Assembly: GCA_934202525.1 (NCBI GenBank)
Contig: CAKPYB010000003.1
Span: forward strand, 62,001-126,000
From: an uncultured Prevotella sp.
Lineage (GTDB): Bacteria; Bacteroidota; Bacteroidia; Bacteroidales; Bacteroidaceae
Reading direction: 5' to 3'
DNA length: 64,000 bases
Part shown: positions 45,790-53,762 of the stretch, piece by piece
Layout of the letters: every line of letters starts with the position of its first letter
Position numbering within the stretch: position 1 is the first letter of the stretch
The notes under the pieces: model-generated
Told to the model about the DNA's origin: nothing
Database searches by the model: none
Seen by the model: the letters and a program-made list of their open reading frames with translations, nothing else
Program-made: the position numbers and the translations under genes

Positions 45790-46185
45790 ATGAAGAAAAA
45801 GAATTTATTTAGAAAGATGGCGATTATGACAGCCTTCGCTTTTTTAGGAACTTCGGCAATGGCAGAAGAATACCATTACCTTACATTCGAAACGACCGAT
45901 GGGGCTAAGGCTTCTGTAGAAATCAGCTCGCTCACCCTGACCATTGAGGGTACAACTCTGGCGGCGGGTAACCAGACCTTTGCTTTGGCAAATCTGAACA
46001 GGATGTATTTCTCGGTTTCTGATGAAACCTCAACTACAGGCATCAGACAGTTGGAAAACTTAGATTCGCAAGATATTCTTGCCATCTATGATTTGCAAGG
46101 TCATCAGGTGGCAAAAAGCCAGTTGAAGAAAGGCGTATATATTGTAAAAACAAAAGGTGGAACTTATAAAATTGCATCAAAATGA
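45790..46185 (+). CDS. Secreted protein with C-terminal sorting-domain-like end
   Basis: A 131-aa protein; I use ATG 45790 rather than the in-frame TTG at 45781. It has a signal peptide (about 1-25, cut after AMA). A short beta-rich middle (EYHYLTFETTDGAKASVEIS) precedes a C-terminus IYDLQGHQVAKSQLKKGVYI followed by VKTKGGTYKI, which looks like a type IX secretion or Por-type sorting domain. Such ends are normally attached to large cargo; here almost nothing precedes it. Its stop overlaps the start of the SUMF1-like gene (ATGA). Confidence 0.7.
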   Translation: MKKKNLFRKMAIMTAFAFLGTSAMAEEYHYLTFETTDGAKASVEISSLTLTIEGTTLAAGNQTFALANLNRMYFSVSDETSTTGIRQLENLDSQDILAIYDLQGHQVAKSQLKKGVYIVKTKGGTYKIASK

Positions 46186-47672
46186 AAAAGAATTTTCTTA
46201 CTCTTTTTGCATTTGCGTTAACCGTAATGCCTGCTGCTGCGCAAACTTTTAATGTGAAGGTGGGTGGCGTAAGCTATCTGTTTCCGGCTGACAAAGTGGG
46301 GAATATGACTTATGAAAACGGAAGTAAGCTTACTGTGATGGACCGGGTGTTCGTGCTGGGCGAAATCAGAAATATGGCCGTCAATCCGACATCAGTTGAT
46401 GAAAGTACAGTTCAGGTTTCTTACAGTCTGGAACCGGATAAGCAGGTTTATATTCTGCCGTCTCAAACAGCTACAGATGATTTGGGATATGATAAGGAGT
46501 CTAACCGGCCTTTGATAGAAACTGCGGTAGGCGGCATCTGTCTCAATTTTAAAATGACCGGCATAGATCATGTGGAAATAGAAAGTGTAGATGGCTATCC
46601 GTTGGCAGGCAATCATGATCAGAGCATCTTGACGTTTAAGGCTCCCGATGGCGGAACCTTTGAATCAGGAAAAGATTATTATGTTACCACTTTCCCATGT
46701 GATGTAAGTGGTGGTTATCGCCTTTCTATCTACAGGAATGGTCTGGTCGCTCCATTCTTTGGCGTGCATCAAACCATCGAGGCTGGCAAATTTATCTCTC
46801 CGCTTGATCTTGACGAAAGCGAGTTGGAATTTGATGAACCTGATGCTCCGCTTGTGGAAGAAGAACGCCCGGAACTGGATAACAAGACAAAGGAACTGCT
46901 GAGAGAATACAAGAAGAATCCTTGTCTGGATACTTATAATGCACTTTACGAACAGATGGGAGTGCGTTATGATAAGGTTGTGGCTCGCAAGAAAGCAAAA
47001 TTGCGCGAACTGGAAAGAGATGCTCATCATCAGTCGCTCATAGACGAGATGCAGGGAATCGTAGATGAAATGGTTACTAACCGCGAAGAGCGATTGGTGC
47101 AGCGTTTCCTGAGTCTTATCGATTCACGTGTAGATGATGATCCTGCTGATGAATGGCTGGTGTTGAAAGGTGCTACCGAGGAGAATGCCTATGTGGGTTA
47201 TGCGCCGGTAACCAATGCTGAATATGCGGCTTTCAATCCTGATTATACTTATGCCGAAGGTCAGGATCGCTATCCTGTAGTAAATGTGAGCTATGATGAG
47301 GCTGTAGCTTATTGCAACTGGCTGAGTTCTCAGGATGCGAAACATAGTTATCGTCTTCCTTCTGAATATGAGTGGATTCTGGCGGCTGGTCACATGCCGA
47401 AGGATGTTAACATGAATGCTGATTTCGTGGAGAAAGGTTTGACTTCGGTTGATGCTTATGCGGCTTCTACGGGTAACTGCGGAGGTATCGACTTCTGGGG
47501 AAACAGCTGGGAATGGACTTCTACACAGAATGCTGCCGGACAGTATATCGTGAAAGGTGGCAGTTGGGATTCTAGTCGCGATGCCTGCCGAAGCGAGTAT
47601 TCTGATGATGCACGTGATGCATCGGGCAGATATGCTAATGTAGGTTTCCGAGTAGTAAGAGTGGACCGCTAA
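46182..47672 (+). CDS. Secreted SUMF1/formylglycine-generating-enzyme-domain protein
   Basis: A 496-aa protein with a signal peptide (about 1-20, AAAQ). Its N-terminal half (25-215) is beta-rich and starts like the preceding small protein (FNVKVGGVSYLFPADKVGNM). A charged helical middle (about 225-300) leads to a C-terminal SUMF1-type fold (about 318-496) with APVTNAEYAAF, NVSYDEAVAYCNWLS, YRLPSEYEWILAA, GNSWEWTST and GFRVVRV. The catalytic Cys pair of true formylglycine-generating enzymes is not evident, so it is more likely a binding or scaffold variant. It is translationally coupled to the gene before it. Confidence 0.8.
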   Translation: MKKNFLTLFAFALTVMPAAAQTFNVKVGGVSYLFPADKVGNMTYENGSKLTVMDRVFVLGEIRNMAVNPTSVDESTVQVSYSLEPDKQVYILPSQTATDDLGYDKESNRPLIETAVGGICLNFKMTGIDHVEIESVDGYPLAGNHDQSILTFKAPDGGTFESGKDYYVTTFPCDVSGGYRLSIYRNGLVAPFFGVHQTIEAGKFISPLDLDESELEFDEPDAPLVEEERPELDNKTKELLREYKKNPCLDTYNALYEQMGVRYDKVVARKKAKLRELERDAHHQSLIDEMQGIVDEMVTNREERLVQRFLSLIDSRVDDDPADEWLVLKGATEENAYVGYAPVTNAEYAAFNPDYTYAEGQDRYPVVNVSYDEAVAYCNWLSSQDAKHSYRLPSEYEWILAAGHMPKDVNMNADFVEKGLTSVDAYAASTGNCGGIDFWGNSWEWTSTQNAAGQYIVKGGSWDSSRDACRSEYSDDARDASGRYANVGFRVVRVDR

Positions 47673-47733
47673 TCGCGTTTTTCACCTGTAAGTCAAAGAA
47701 AATTGCGGTTTTTCGAAAAAAAATGCATCCTGC

Positions 47734-47763
47734 TTTTTACTTTTCCCTTTTCTGAAGGTCATA
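47734..47763 (+). promoter_or_regulatory. Predicted autoregulated promoter of the ECF sigma gene
   Basis: TTTTTACTT (47734-47742), 14 bp, GGTCATA (47757-47763), then TAATCGTAAC. Transcription would start about 25 nt before ATG 47794. The same spacing occurs at 44783-44812 and 44869-44898. Confidence 0.75.
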
Positions 47764-47793
47764 TAATCGTAACGTTCATGAAAATAAACGAAT

Positions 47794-48333
47794 ATGAGTG
47801 TAAATGACAATGGCATAGTGGATACGCTGAAGGAATGCCCGGAGAACGGATTCAGAATGCTGATGATGAAGTATCAGGAACCAGTTTACTGGCACATACG
47901 CCGATTGGTGGTTTCGCATGATGATGCACAGGATGCTTCGCAGGAAACTTTTGTGAGAATCTATCGCTCGTTCAATCAATATCGGGGCGACTGTTCGCTG
48001 AGAAGTTGGATTTACCGCATCGCTACCAATGAGGCTCTTCGACTTATCAGTAAGCGGAGGCAGGAAGAAGTTTCTCTGGAATCAGAATCAACCGGCGTTA
48101 GTCTCATCCCAGCCGATAATTATATCGACTTCGATGATAAGGTGGCGGTGAAACTGCAGAAAGCGATTCTCTCGCTTCCGCCTAAGCAGCAGTTGGCATT
48201 CAATATGAGATATTACGACGAACTCGGGTTCGACGAAATAGCGAAGGTTGCTGATTCCACACCTACCAGTATCAAGGCAAGTTATCATGTTGCCAAGGAG
48301 AAAATTATCAAGTACATGAATTCGAACGATTAA
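47794..48333 (+). CDS. ECF RNA polymerase sigma factor
   Basis: Alternative sigma factor, 179 aa. Region 2 includes VVSHDDAQDASQETFVRIYR (about 40-59) and CSLRSWIYRIATNEALRLI; region 4 holds LPPKQQLAFNMRYYDELGF and IAKVADSTPTSIKASYHVAK (helix-turn-helix about 150-170). No extra domain is present. The next gene, 35 bp downstream, encodes a small single-pass membrane protein that could be its anti-sigma factor. Its own upstream region and those of two other transcription units share one two-part motif, which I interpret as the promoter it recognises. Confidence 0.93.
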   Translation: MSVNDNGIVDTLKECPENGFRMLMMKYQEPVYWHIRRLVVSHDDAQDASQETFVRIYRSFNQYRGDCSLRSWIYRIATNEALRLISKRRQEEVSLESESTGVSLIPADNYIDFDDKVAVKLQKAILSLPPKQQLAFNMRYYDELGFDEIAKVADSTPTSIKASYHVAKEKIIKYMNSND

Positions 48334-48368
48334 GTGAGAGTTCTGTGAGTTTTTAATGGTTATTCAAA

Positions 48369-48767
48369 ATGGAAAAGAATATGGATACAAATTTTGATTT
48401 CAACAAAACCGGGAAGTTCGACTTCGGCAAGGTGGGTAAGCGGATGCCTTACTCTACTCCTGAAGGATTCTTCAAGGAGATGGAAGCCAATATTCTGGAG
48501 CAGGTGAAGAATGACAAACCGAAACCTGTCAGGATACAGCCAAAGAAACGGCCGATGGTGAAGGTGGTATGGGCGGCAGCACTTGCTGTGGCAGCATCAG
48601 TAGCGGCAGTCTTCGTACTCAACATCGATTTCTCTGCCTCTTCTTCCCAGCCTTCACAGGTAAATAACGGAATACAGGAGGTAGATCAGGCTTTCGCACA
48701 GCTGTCTTCTGTCGATCAGGCTTATCTTCTCTCTGTATATCAGGAGGATGTGTTCCTCAACAATTAA
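48369..48767 (+). CDS. Small single-pass membrane protein, probable anti-sigma factor
   Basis: A 132-aa protein with a cytoplasmic N-terminal part (1-65) containing RMPYSTPEGFFKEMEANIL. It has one transmembrane helix (about 66-87, VVWAAALAVAASVAAVFVL) and an exposed C-terminal tail (QVNNGIQEVDQAFAQLSSVD). The VPEGYFxxLxxxIL-like pattern before the helix is common in Bacteroidota proteins encoded after ECF sigma genes. It lacks the zinc motif of ZAS-type anti-sigma domains, so the role comes from position and topology only. ATG 48381 is an alternative start. Confidence 0.7.
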   Translation: MEKNMDTNFDFNKTGKFDFGKVGKRMPYSTPEGFFKEMEANILEQVKNDKPKPVRIQPKKRPMVKVVWAAALAVAASVAAVFVLNIDFSASSSQPSQVNNGIQEVDQAFAQLSSVDQAYLLSVYQEDVFLNN

Positions 48768-48800
48768 ACGGATTCAATAATAATTTTAAATGATAGAGTT

Positions 48801-49298
48801 ATGAAACGAATTTTAGGTATTTTGATGATGGTCGTCGCCATGATGACGGTTACTACAAGTGTATGTGCACAGGCGCCTAACCAGAAGCAGCGCCTCAGTC
48901 GTGAACAGTTGGCAGAAAAGCAGGCTCAGTACATCTCTCGTAATTTGGGGCTTGATGAAAAGACCAACGCTAAGTTTATCGAGACCTATACTGATTGTCA
49001 GAAAGAGGTTTGGGCTTTAGGTCCTCGCCTTCATCACAAGAAGGGCGAAATGAAAACGGATGCTCAGACCGAACAGGAAATCAAGCAGCGTTTCGAGATG
49101 AGCGAGAAGATTCTCAACATCCGTCAGAAATACTACAAGAAGTATTCACAGTTCCTGAGCCAGCAGCAGATTCAGCGTGTTTACGAACTGGAGCGACAGA
49201 TGATGAAGCGCTTTGCCCAGAAAGGTCCGCGCAAGGGAATGGGTAAGGATGGAAGACCAGGTCCGAGAAGAATGCATGGACCTGCACAGCAGAAGTAA
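48801..49298 (+). CDS. Periplasmic Spy/CpxP-like helical protein
   Basis: A 165-aa protein with a signal peptide (about 1-24, cut after VCA). The mature part is helical and rich in Lys, Gln and Glu: LSREQLAEKQAQYISRNLGL, KMSEKILNIRQKYYKKYSQF-like segments, and LSQQQIQRVYELERQMMKR. It ends in a basic Gly/Pro/Arg tail. This layout recalls the Spy/CpxP periplasmic chaperone and sensor group (DUF4890-like in Bacteroidales). Directly after ECF and anti-sigma genes it may report envelope stress. It is followed by a hairpin terminator at 49386-49420. Confidence 0.68.
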   Translation: MKRILGILMMVVAMMTVTTSVCAQAPNQKQRLSREQLAEKQAQYISRNLGLDEKTNAKFIETYTDCQKEVWALGPRLHHKKGEMKTDAQTEQEIKQRFEMSEKILNIRQKYYKKYSQFLSQQQIQRVYELERQMMKRFAQKGPRKGMGKDGRPGPRRMHGPAQQK

Positions 49299-49385
49299 AA
49301 ACGGCAGAAATGTTTAGCGTAATAATATATTAGTCCTTTTATACAAGGAAAAAAGATTACTTTCTATATTCAAATATATGCGAAC

Positions 49386-49420
49386 GACGATTGGTGCAAG
49401 AGCGCGCGCCAATCGTCTTT
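49386..49420 (+). terminator. Terminator of the ECF gene cluster
   Basis: Stem GACGATTGG 49386-49394 with 49409-49417, extended inward by G-T and G-C pairs, followed by TTTTCTTTC. Confidence 0.78.
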
Positions 49421-49443
49421 TCTTTCTCATGTAATTATTTCTG

Positions 49444-50610
49444 TCATCTTTTCATAAGAGATTTTTCCTGCTTGTTCTCCCAAGCCAGAATCAGGCCGAT
49501 GACGCCGGCATAGCTCTTTCTGCCGCCTTCTACATGGTTGCCTCTCAGATAGAGTTCGAAGAAGAAATCCTGGGCAGCATCCAGTGCCTTGCATCTTTTG
49601 CCCTGCCAGTATTGGCGGTCGCTTTTCAACAGTCTGATTATCTCGGGCCGGATATGTTTCAGATATTTCTCACCTTCCTTTTCGCCGAGAATATCGAATA
49701 CATTATATAATACATGGGGCAGAATGTGGTAATATCCGCTGAATTTCACCGCCTTATCCTGTGATGCCGTACAGACGAGATAACTGTAGAAATTTGCCTC
49801 TCCTTCGTTGGCAATGCCCAGAAAATGAGCAAACTCATGGGCATAGGTAGCAGGATAATCGTGTGCAAGAATATCGCCGTTCAGCGTAAATTCGCAGAAG
49901 AATGGTCCCATGCTGCCGGTTACACCCGACATCGAACTGATGGGCGTAAACACCATCGTCTTGGCATGCGGATGCTGGTTGAAAGGCGGATTGATGCCCT
50001 CCCGGTAGCCTATCTTGTTATATTCCTTCAGAACCGCATCCCGCACCCGATTCTTCAGTTTATCATCCACAATACAATTGAATTCTTCCCTCTTCCCTCT
50101 CCGTTCTTCACTCAAAAGGTTGAGGCTGTCAGCATACTTGTAGGCAAATTTCCTGAACTTCTCTTCCGAAACCTCAGCAGGCTGCATGCCTACTCTATAA
50201 TAGATAACAGGCTGCGAATAGTTCAGTCCCCAAGCAGCATAAAACCATACATATACCCATAGCAGATATTCAATTACCCTCCCGAAAACCGCCTTTTTCT
50301 TCGGATAGCCGCCGCTCTTGGCAGCAAGAAAGATAAACCGACGGGCGAGTTTCTTCCGTAATCCCATCTCGTAGATAGGATAGAGGACGACCCAGGCGAT
50401 GCTGAGAGCAATGAAAATATCGCCCACGGCAAAGGGAAAGATGCCCGAGATGGGCGAGAGAAGGGTGCCGATAACGGGATAAACACGGTAGGTGTAGATA
50501 ACTCCCCAGAGAGGAATCATCTTGGTAAGGGTGACGAGGATGAGCAACAGCAGCAGTACCCAGTGGCGCCACTTCATTCTGTCGAGTCGTAAAGTATGTA
50601 ATATCTTCAT
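49444..50610 (-). CDS. DUF3810 membrane protein with zinc-metallopeptidase motif
   Basis: Predicted membrane-bound metallopeptidase of unknown target. The 388-aa protein has three N-terminal transmembrane helices (about 15-37, 57-80, 107-128) and a large soluble domain. That domain carries His258-Glu-Phe-Ala-His262 and, downstream, NEGEANFYSYL, a layout like a gluzincin (HExxH plus distal Glu). DUF3810 is a Bacteroidota/Firmicutes family without settled function. Length is normal. A minus-strand TATTTTTG box sits at 50693-50700. It is convergent with the ECF cluster. Confidence 0.85.
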   Translation of the reverse strand: MKILHTLRLDRMKWRHWVLLLLLILVTLTKMIPLWGVIYTYRVYPVIGTLLSPISGIFPFAVGDIFIALSIAWVVLYPIYEMGLRKKLARRFIFLAAKSGGYPKKKAVFGRVIEYLLWVYVWFYAAWGLNYSQPVIYYRVGMQPAEVSEEKFRKFAYKYADSLNLLSEERRGKREEFNCIVDDKLKNRVRDAVLKEYNKIGYREGINPPFNQHPHAKTMVFTPISSMSGVTGSMGPFFCEFTLNGDILAHDYPATYAHEFAHFLGIANEGEANFYSYLVCTASQDKAVKFSGYYHILPHVLYNVFDILGEKEGEKYLKHIRPEIIRLLKSDRQYWQGKRCKALDAAQDFFFELYLRGNHVEGGRKSYAGVIGLILAWENKQEKSLMKR

Positions 50611-50744
50611 CTTGTTTCTTGTTTTTTATCTTGCATGGCTCTTGAACAGAGCTGTTTTTTGCACTTTTTGCCCCTGATGTGCAGAGATGGTGCAAAAATA
50701 CAAAAGTTTTCTGAAATATTGACATCAGAAATCTGTTTTTTTAG

Positions 50745-50752
50745 TAATTTTG
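50745..50752 (+). promoter_or_regulatory. -7 box of the 34-aa gene
   Basis: TAATTTTG on the plus strand, 43 bp before ATG 50795. A TTG at 50719-50721 is slightly too far for an ideal -33 element. A purine-rich GAGGAGGAG follows just before the start. Confidence 0.5.
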
Positions 50753-50794
50753 CCATATTAAAAGTTGAACATAATAAATAGAGGAGGAGTTATC

Positions 50795-50899
50795 ATGAAA
50801 CAGACACTGGAATCATTCGAGGCTATGAACCTTGAATATGAGAACCTCTATAATGAGGACGATGAACGTAGAGAATATAATTCTGTCTGGTACAGTTAG
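50795..50899 (+). CDS. Small acidic protein of 34 aa, unknown function
   Basis: A 34-codon frame (MKQTLESFEAMNLEYENLYN, then EDDERREYNSVWYS) has an unusually strong ribosome site GAGGAGGAG about 6 nt before ATG 50795. A -7 box lies at 50745-50752 and a strong terminator at 50975-51028. The peptide is acidic and tyrosine-rich, with no signal peptide and no membrane segment. The isolated unit of promoter, ribosome site, short frame and terminator supports a real small-protein gene. I do not recognise it. Confidence 0.6.
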   Translation: MKQTLESFEAMNLEYENLYNEDDERREYNSVWYS

Positions 50900-50974
50900 T
50901 TACAATGTATTATAAAAAGGCTGTAACAGGTGAATTAAATTAGTGTTACATATAAAAAAGATCGTTAGGATAAT

Positions 50975-51028
50975 AAAAGACTATGCCATAGTTAGTAAAG
51001 AAATGATGTAACATAGGCATAGTCTTTT
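50975..51028. terminator. Terminator after the 34-aa gene
   Basis: A perfect 13-bp stem (50975-50987 with 51016-51028) is followed by TTTTTTTA. The A-rich left side may let it act on both strands, ending the M15 peptidase gene as well. Confidence 0.82.
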
Positions 51029-51067
51029 TTTATGTCCTTTCCTTGCTGGCTGTTCTTTCCTGCATTT

Positions 51068-51769
51068 CTATTTTTCGAAGTGCTGGTAATCCTTGCTGTG
51101 TTTCCAGTCACCTCCCCATCTGAATCCTTTTGCCTTGAAAAGCCGGTAGCAGAGGTCGCCTTTCTTTATCATGTAAGCGTGGTTCTTGCTGCGGTCCAGA
51201 TAGGGGCGTGCTGTGGCAGGTTCCACCACTTCCTTGCCGTTCTTCAGTCGTTTGTGGTAAGGATTGTAGAGGGTGTTGATGTCTACGGCTAGTCCCTTTC
51301 CGTGCTTCGATACCGTATGGGTATGCGAGATGAAGCGGAAGTTGAAGCTGGAGGAGTTGTTGGCTCTCATCGCCCTTTCGTCGTCGGCATCCCAGTAGTC
51401 AATGAGCCTCATCCGTTCTATCGGATATTTTGCCTCGTATAGCTTTTTCAGAATATCGAGCACATCTGTGGCTATCGCCTTGTTCACCACCATTTCTCCT
51501 ACGATGTTTCTGCCGTCCTTGTCTACGTGCAGGCATCTTATGTATCTCAGTTCGCTTCTTGCCACGGTACAGTTCTTCTTGTATGTCTTGCCCTGCATCA
51601 GGCGGAAGATATCATCAGGAATAGTGGAGATGGAGAAGAAATGCTTCTCGCCCAGTTTTCTGATGGTTTGTTCGCTGACGGTTTCTCCCGGCTTCTGTGC
51701 CTTGGATGGAAGGCAGAAAAGCATGGAAATAAACAGGCATATTATTAAAATCCTTTTTGCTGTCATCAT
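51068..51769 (-). CDS. Secreted M15-family D,D-/L,D-carboxypeptidase-like protein
   Basis: Predicted cell-wall peptidase, zinc-dependent. The 233-aa protein has a signal peptide (about 1-24, cut after SKA). The M15 ligand set is His156 and Asp163 in KHGKGLAVDI and His230 in DYQHFEK at the very end. The RLIDYWDADDERAM and NNSSSFNFRFI stretches match the extensin-like/M15C group. It is likely involved in trimming peptidoglycan stem peptides. The second Met (51766) is an equally good start. It is 9 bp after the Lrp gene on the same strand, so the two may be co-transcribed. Confidence 0.82.
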   Translation of the reverse strand: MMTAKRILIICLFISMLFCLPSKAQKPGETVSEQTIRKLGEKHFFSISTIPDDIFRLMQGKTYKKNCTVARSELRYIRCLHVDKDGRNIVGEMVVNKAIATDVLDILKKLYEAKYPIERMRLIDYWDADDERAMRANNSSSFNFRFISHTHTVSKHGKGLAVDINTLYNPYHKRLKNGKEVVEPATARPYLDRSKNHAYMIKKGDLCYRLFKAKGFRWGGDWKHSKDYQHFEK

Positions 51770-51777
51770 GCACCTCC

Positions 51778-52254
51778 TTATTTTGCTACGGGAATATAAT
51801 GCGAATCCTTGATTTCTCCAATCACGATGATGCTGTGAAGACTTCCTATGCAGTCGATGTTTCCCAGTGTGTTGAGCATGAAGTCCTGATAGGCTTTCAT
51901 ATCGCGGGCATATACCTTAATCTGGAAGTCGTAATCGCCGGTGGTGTTGTAGCACTCCGTTATCTGGTCGATGGTCTGCACGGTATCCATGAATTGCTGA
52001 ATCAGGTCGTGGGTATGCTGTTTCAATCGGATATTGCAGAGCACGATGACGTTGTGGCCCATCTTGTGATGGTCTACGATGGCTCCATATCGCTGGATGT
52101 ATCCCTCGCGTTCCAGCCGCTTCTGCCGTTCGAAGGTGGGGGAAGGGGAGAGGTGTACTCTTGCAGCAAGTTCCTTCACGGTGAGTCGGGAGTTCTGCTG
52201 CAGTAACTTCAGTATTCTGATGTCTGTTTCATCAAGTTTTTCTTCTGTTGTCAT
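51778..52254 (-). CDS. Lrp/AsnC-family transcriptional regulator
   Basis: Amino-acid-responsive DNA-binding protein of 158 aa. The N-terminal winged helix (about 8-60) includes LDETDIRILKLLQQNSRLTV and a recognition helix in VHLSPSPTFERQKRLE; the C-terminal RAM domain (about 75-150) has ITGDYDFQIKV-like sequence. It is divergent from the MetE-like gene with a 223-bp gap holding both promoters and a GTCATTCAT..ATGAC inverted repeat, so control of methionine-related metabolism is the likely job. Confidence 0.93.
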   Translation of the reverse strand: MTTEEKLDETDIRILKLLQQNSRLTVKELAARVHLSPSPTFERQKRLEREGYIQRYGAIVDHHKMGHNVIVLCNIRLKQHTHDLIQQFMDTVQTIDQITECYNTTGDYDFQIKVYARDMKAYQDFMLNTLGNIDCIGSLHSIIVIGEIKDSHYIPVAK

Positions 52255-52477
52255 TGTTGCTTTATTTCTGTTTTTACTGATTCTTACAGAATAATATTCT
52301 GCTGATTTGCTTAATTCGCTGCAAAGATAGTATATTTTTCTGAATTACGGAGAATATTTGGCAAATAAAATTCTTCTTCTTACCTTTGCACCCGCAATTC
52401 CGGATGCAAAGCGTCATTCATCGTTAATGACAGGATAAAGAGTCATTCACATCAAATAATAATAAGGAGATAAAAAT
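52255..52477. promoter_or_regulatory. Divergent promoters of lrp-like and metE-like genes
   Basis: Minus strand TATCTTTG (52322-52329) for the regulator. Plus strand TTTG (52357-52360), 20 bp, TACCTTTG (52381-52388) for the methyltransferase. In its leader, GTCATTCATCGTTAATGAC (52413-52431) is an imperfect palindrome with a third half copy GTCATTC at 52443, a candidate regulator site. Confidence 0.6.
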
Positions 52478-53608
52478 ATGAGCAACGTAAGAAATATACA
52501 TTTTGAGGCAGTGGGCAGCTATTTGCGCCCTGCAGAGTTGAAGGAAGCGAGAGCTAAGTTTGCTGATGGCAAGATTTCTGCCACCGACCTTCGCGCCGTA
52601 GAAGACCGACTGATTACTGAGGTCATCAGTCAGCAGAAGGCGCATCGCCTGCCTTATATCACCGATGGCGAGTTCCGCCGCAGCTATTGGCATCTCGACT
52701 TTATGTGGGGATTCAATGGCGTGGAGCATATCGAACTGGAGCATGGCTACCAGTTTCATGGCGAGGAGACAACCAAGGGTTCTATCCAACTGACCGGTAA
52801 GATTACCGGCGAAAATCATCCTTTTATCAAGGATTTCCTCTTTGTAAAGCAGTTTGAGGAGTTGGATGCCAATGGCGAATATATCTTCGAGGCAAAGCAG
52901 ACTATTCCTGCTCCGGCTCAGTTCCTTGCCGAACTGTTCCGTGGCAAGAATGCCGAGAATACCCGCAAGTTCTATCCTAACACTACCCAGCTGATTGAGG
53001 ATATTGCTCAGGCTTATCGCACCTTCTTCCAGGAGATTTATGCAGCCGGTTGCCGTACCGTCCAGCTGGATGACTGCACCTGGGGAATGATTGTGGATAG
53101 CGATTACTGGAAGGCTAAGGTGGGCACAGGTTTCACCCTTGAGCAGGAAGCCCTGCAATATCTGAAGGTGAACAATCTTGCCATCGAGGGCAAACCGGAA
53201 GGGTTGACCATCAACACCCACGTATGTCGTGGCAATTATCATTCCTGCTATGCCACCAAGGGTGCCTACGATGCCGTAGCTCCTTATCTCTTTGCCCATG
53301 AGGATGTGGACACCTTCTATCTGGAGTATGACGATGAGCGTTCGGGTGGTTTCGAGCCGTTGAAGTATGTGGCTGATGGCAAGAAGGTGATCCTGGGGCT
53401 GGTAACCTCCAAATCTCCGGTGCTGGAGGATAAGGCTACGGTTATCGCCAGAATCCACGAAGCTGCCAGATATATCCCCCTCGATCGGCTCAGTCTCAGT
53501 CCTCAATGCGGCTTCGCCTCTTGTGAGATTGGTAATAAACTGACCGATGCTGAGCAGTGGGCAAAGATAAATTTGGTTAGAGAGATTTCCGAGGAAGTTT
53601 GGGGATAA
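52478..53608 (+). CDS. MetE-C-like cobalamin-independent methionine synthase family
   Basis: Short methyltransferase related to the catalytic half of MetE, 376 aa. The zinc ligands are all present: His248 and Cys250 in NTHVCRGNY, Glu283 in YLEYDDE, and Cys344 in SPQCGF, with MetE-like spacing. It lacks the N-terminal half that binds the polyglutamate tail, so it may use another methyl donor, as do the short archaeal and YxjG/YxjH-type proteins. The gene is divergent from an Lrp/AsnC regulator. A perfect terminator follows at 53623-53660. Confidence 0.88.
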   Translation: MSNVRNIHFEAVGSYLRPAELKEARAKFADGKISATDLRAVEDRLITEVISQQKAHRLPYITDGEFRRSYWHLDFMWGFNGVEHIELEHGYQFHGEETTKGSIQLTGKITGENHPFIKDFLFVKQFEELDANGEYIFEAKQTIPAPAQFLAELFRGKNAENTRKFYPNTTQLIEDIAQAYRTFFQEIYAAGCRTVQLDDCTWGMIVDSDYWKAKVGTGFTLEQEALQYLKVNNLAIEGKPEGLTINTHVCRGNYHSCYATKGAYDAVAPYLFAHEDVDTFYLEYDDERSGGFEPLKYVADGKKVILGLVTSKSPVLEDKATVIARIHEAARYIPLDRLSLSPQCGFASCEIGNKLTDAEQWAKINLVREISEEVWG

Positions 53609-53622
53609 TGATATATTCAAGG

Positions 53623-53660
53623 AGAAGATGTGTTGTCTGTCATGGTAGCACATCTTCTTT
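53623..53660 (+). terminator. Terminator of the metE-like gene
   Basis: A perfect 10-bp stem (53623-53632 with 53649-53658) is followed by TTTTTTTTATT. Confidence 0.85.
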
Positions 53661-53686
53661 TTTTATTTACTTTTTTATCAAAAATG

Positions 53687-53718
53687 TTTGGTGTTTTCAT
53701 GAATTACTAGTAACTTTG
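53687..53718 (+). promoter_or_regulatory. Promoter of greA
   Basis: TTTG (53687-53690), 20 bp, TAACTTTG (53711-53718), 44 bp before the start codon. Confidence 0.7.
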
Positions 53719-53762
53719 CACCCCGAAATTTAAAACATCATTCATTAAGATTATCAGAGAAA

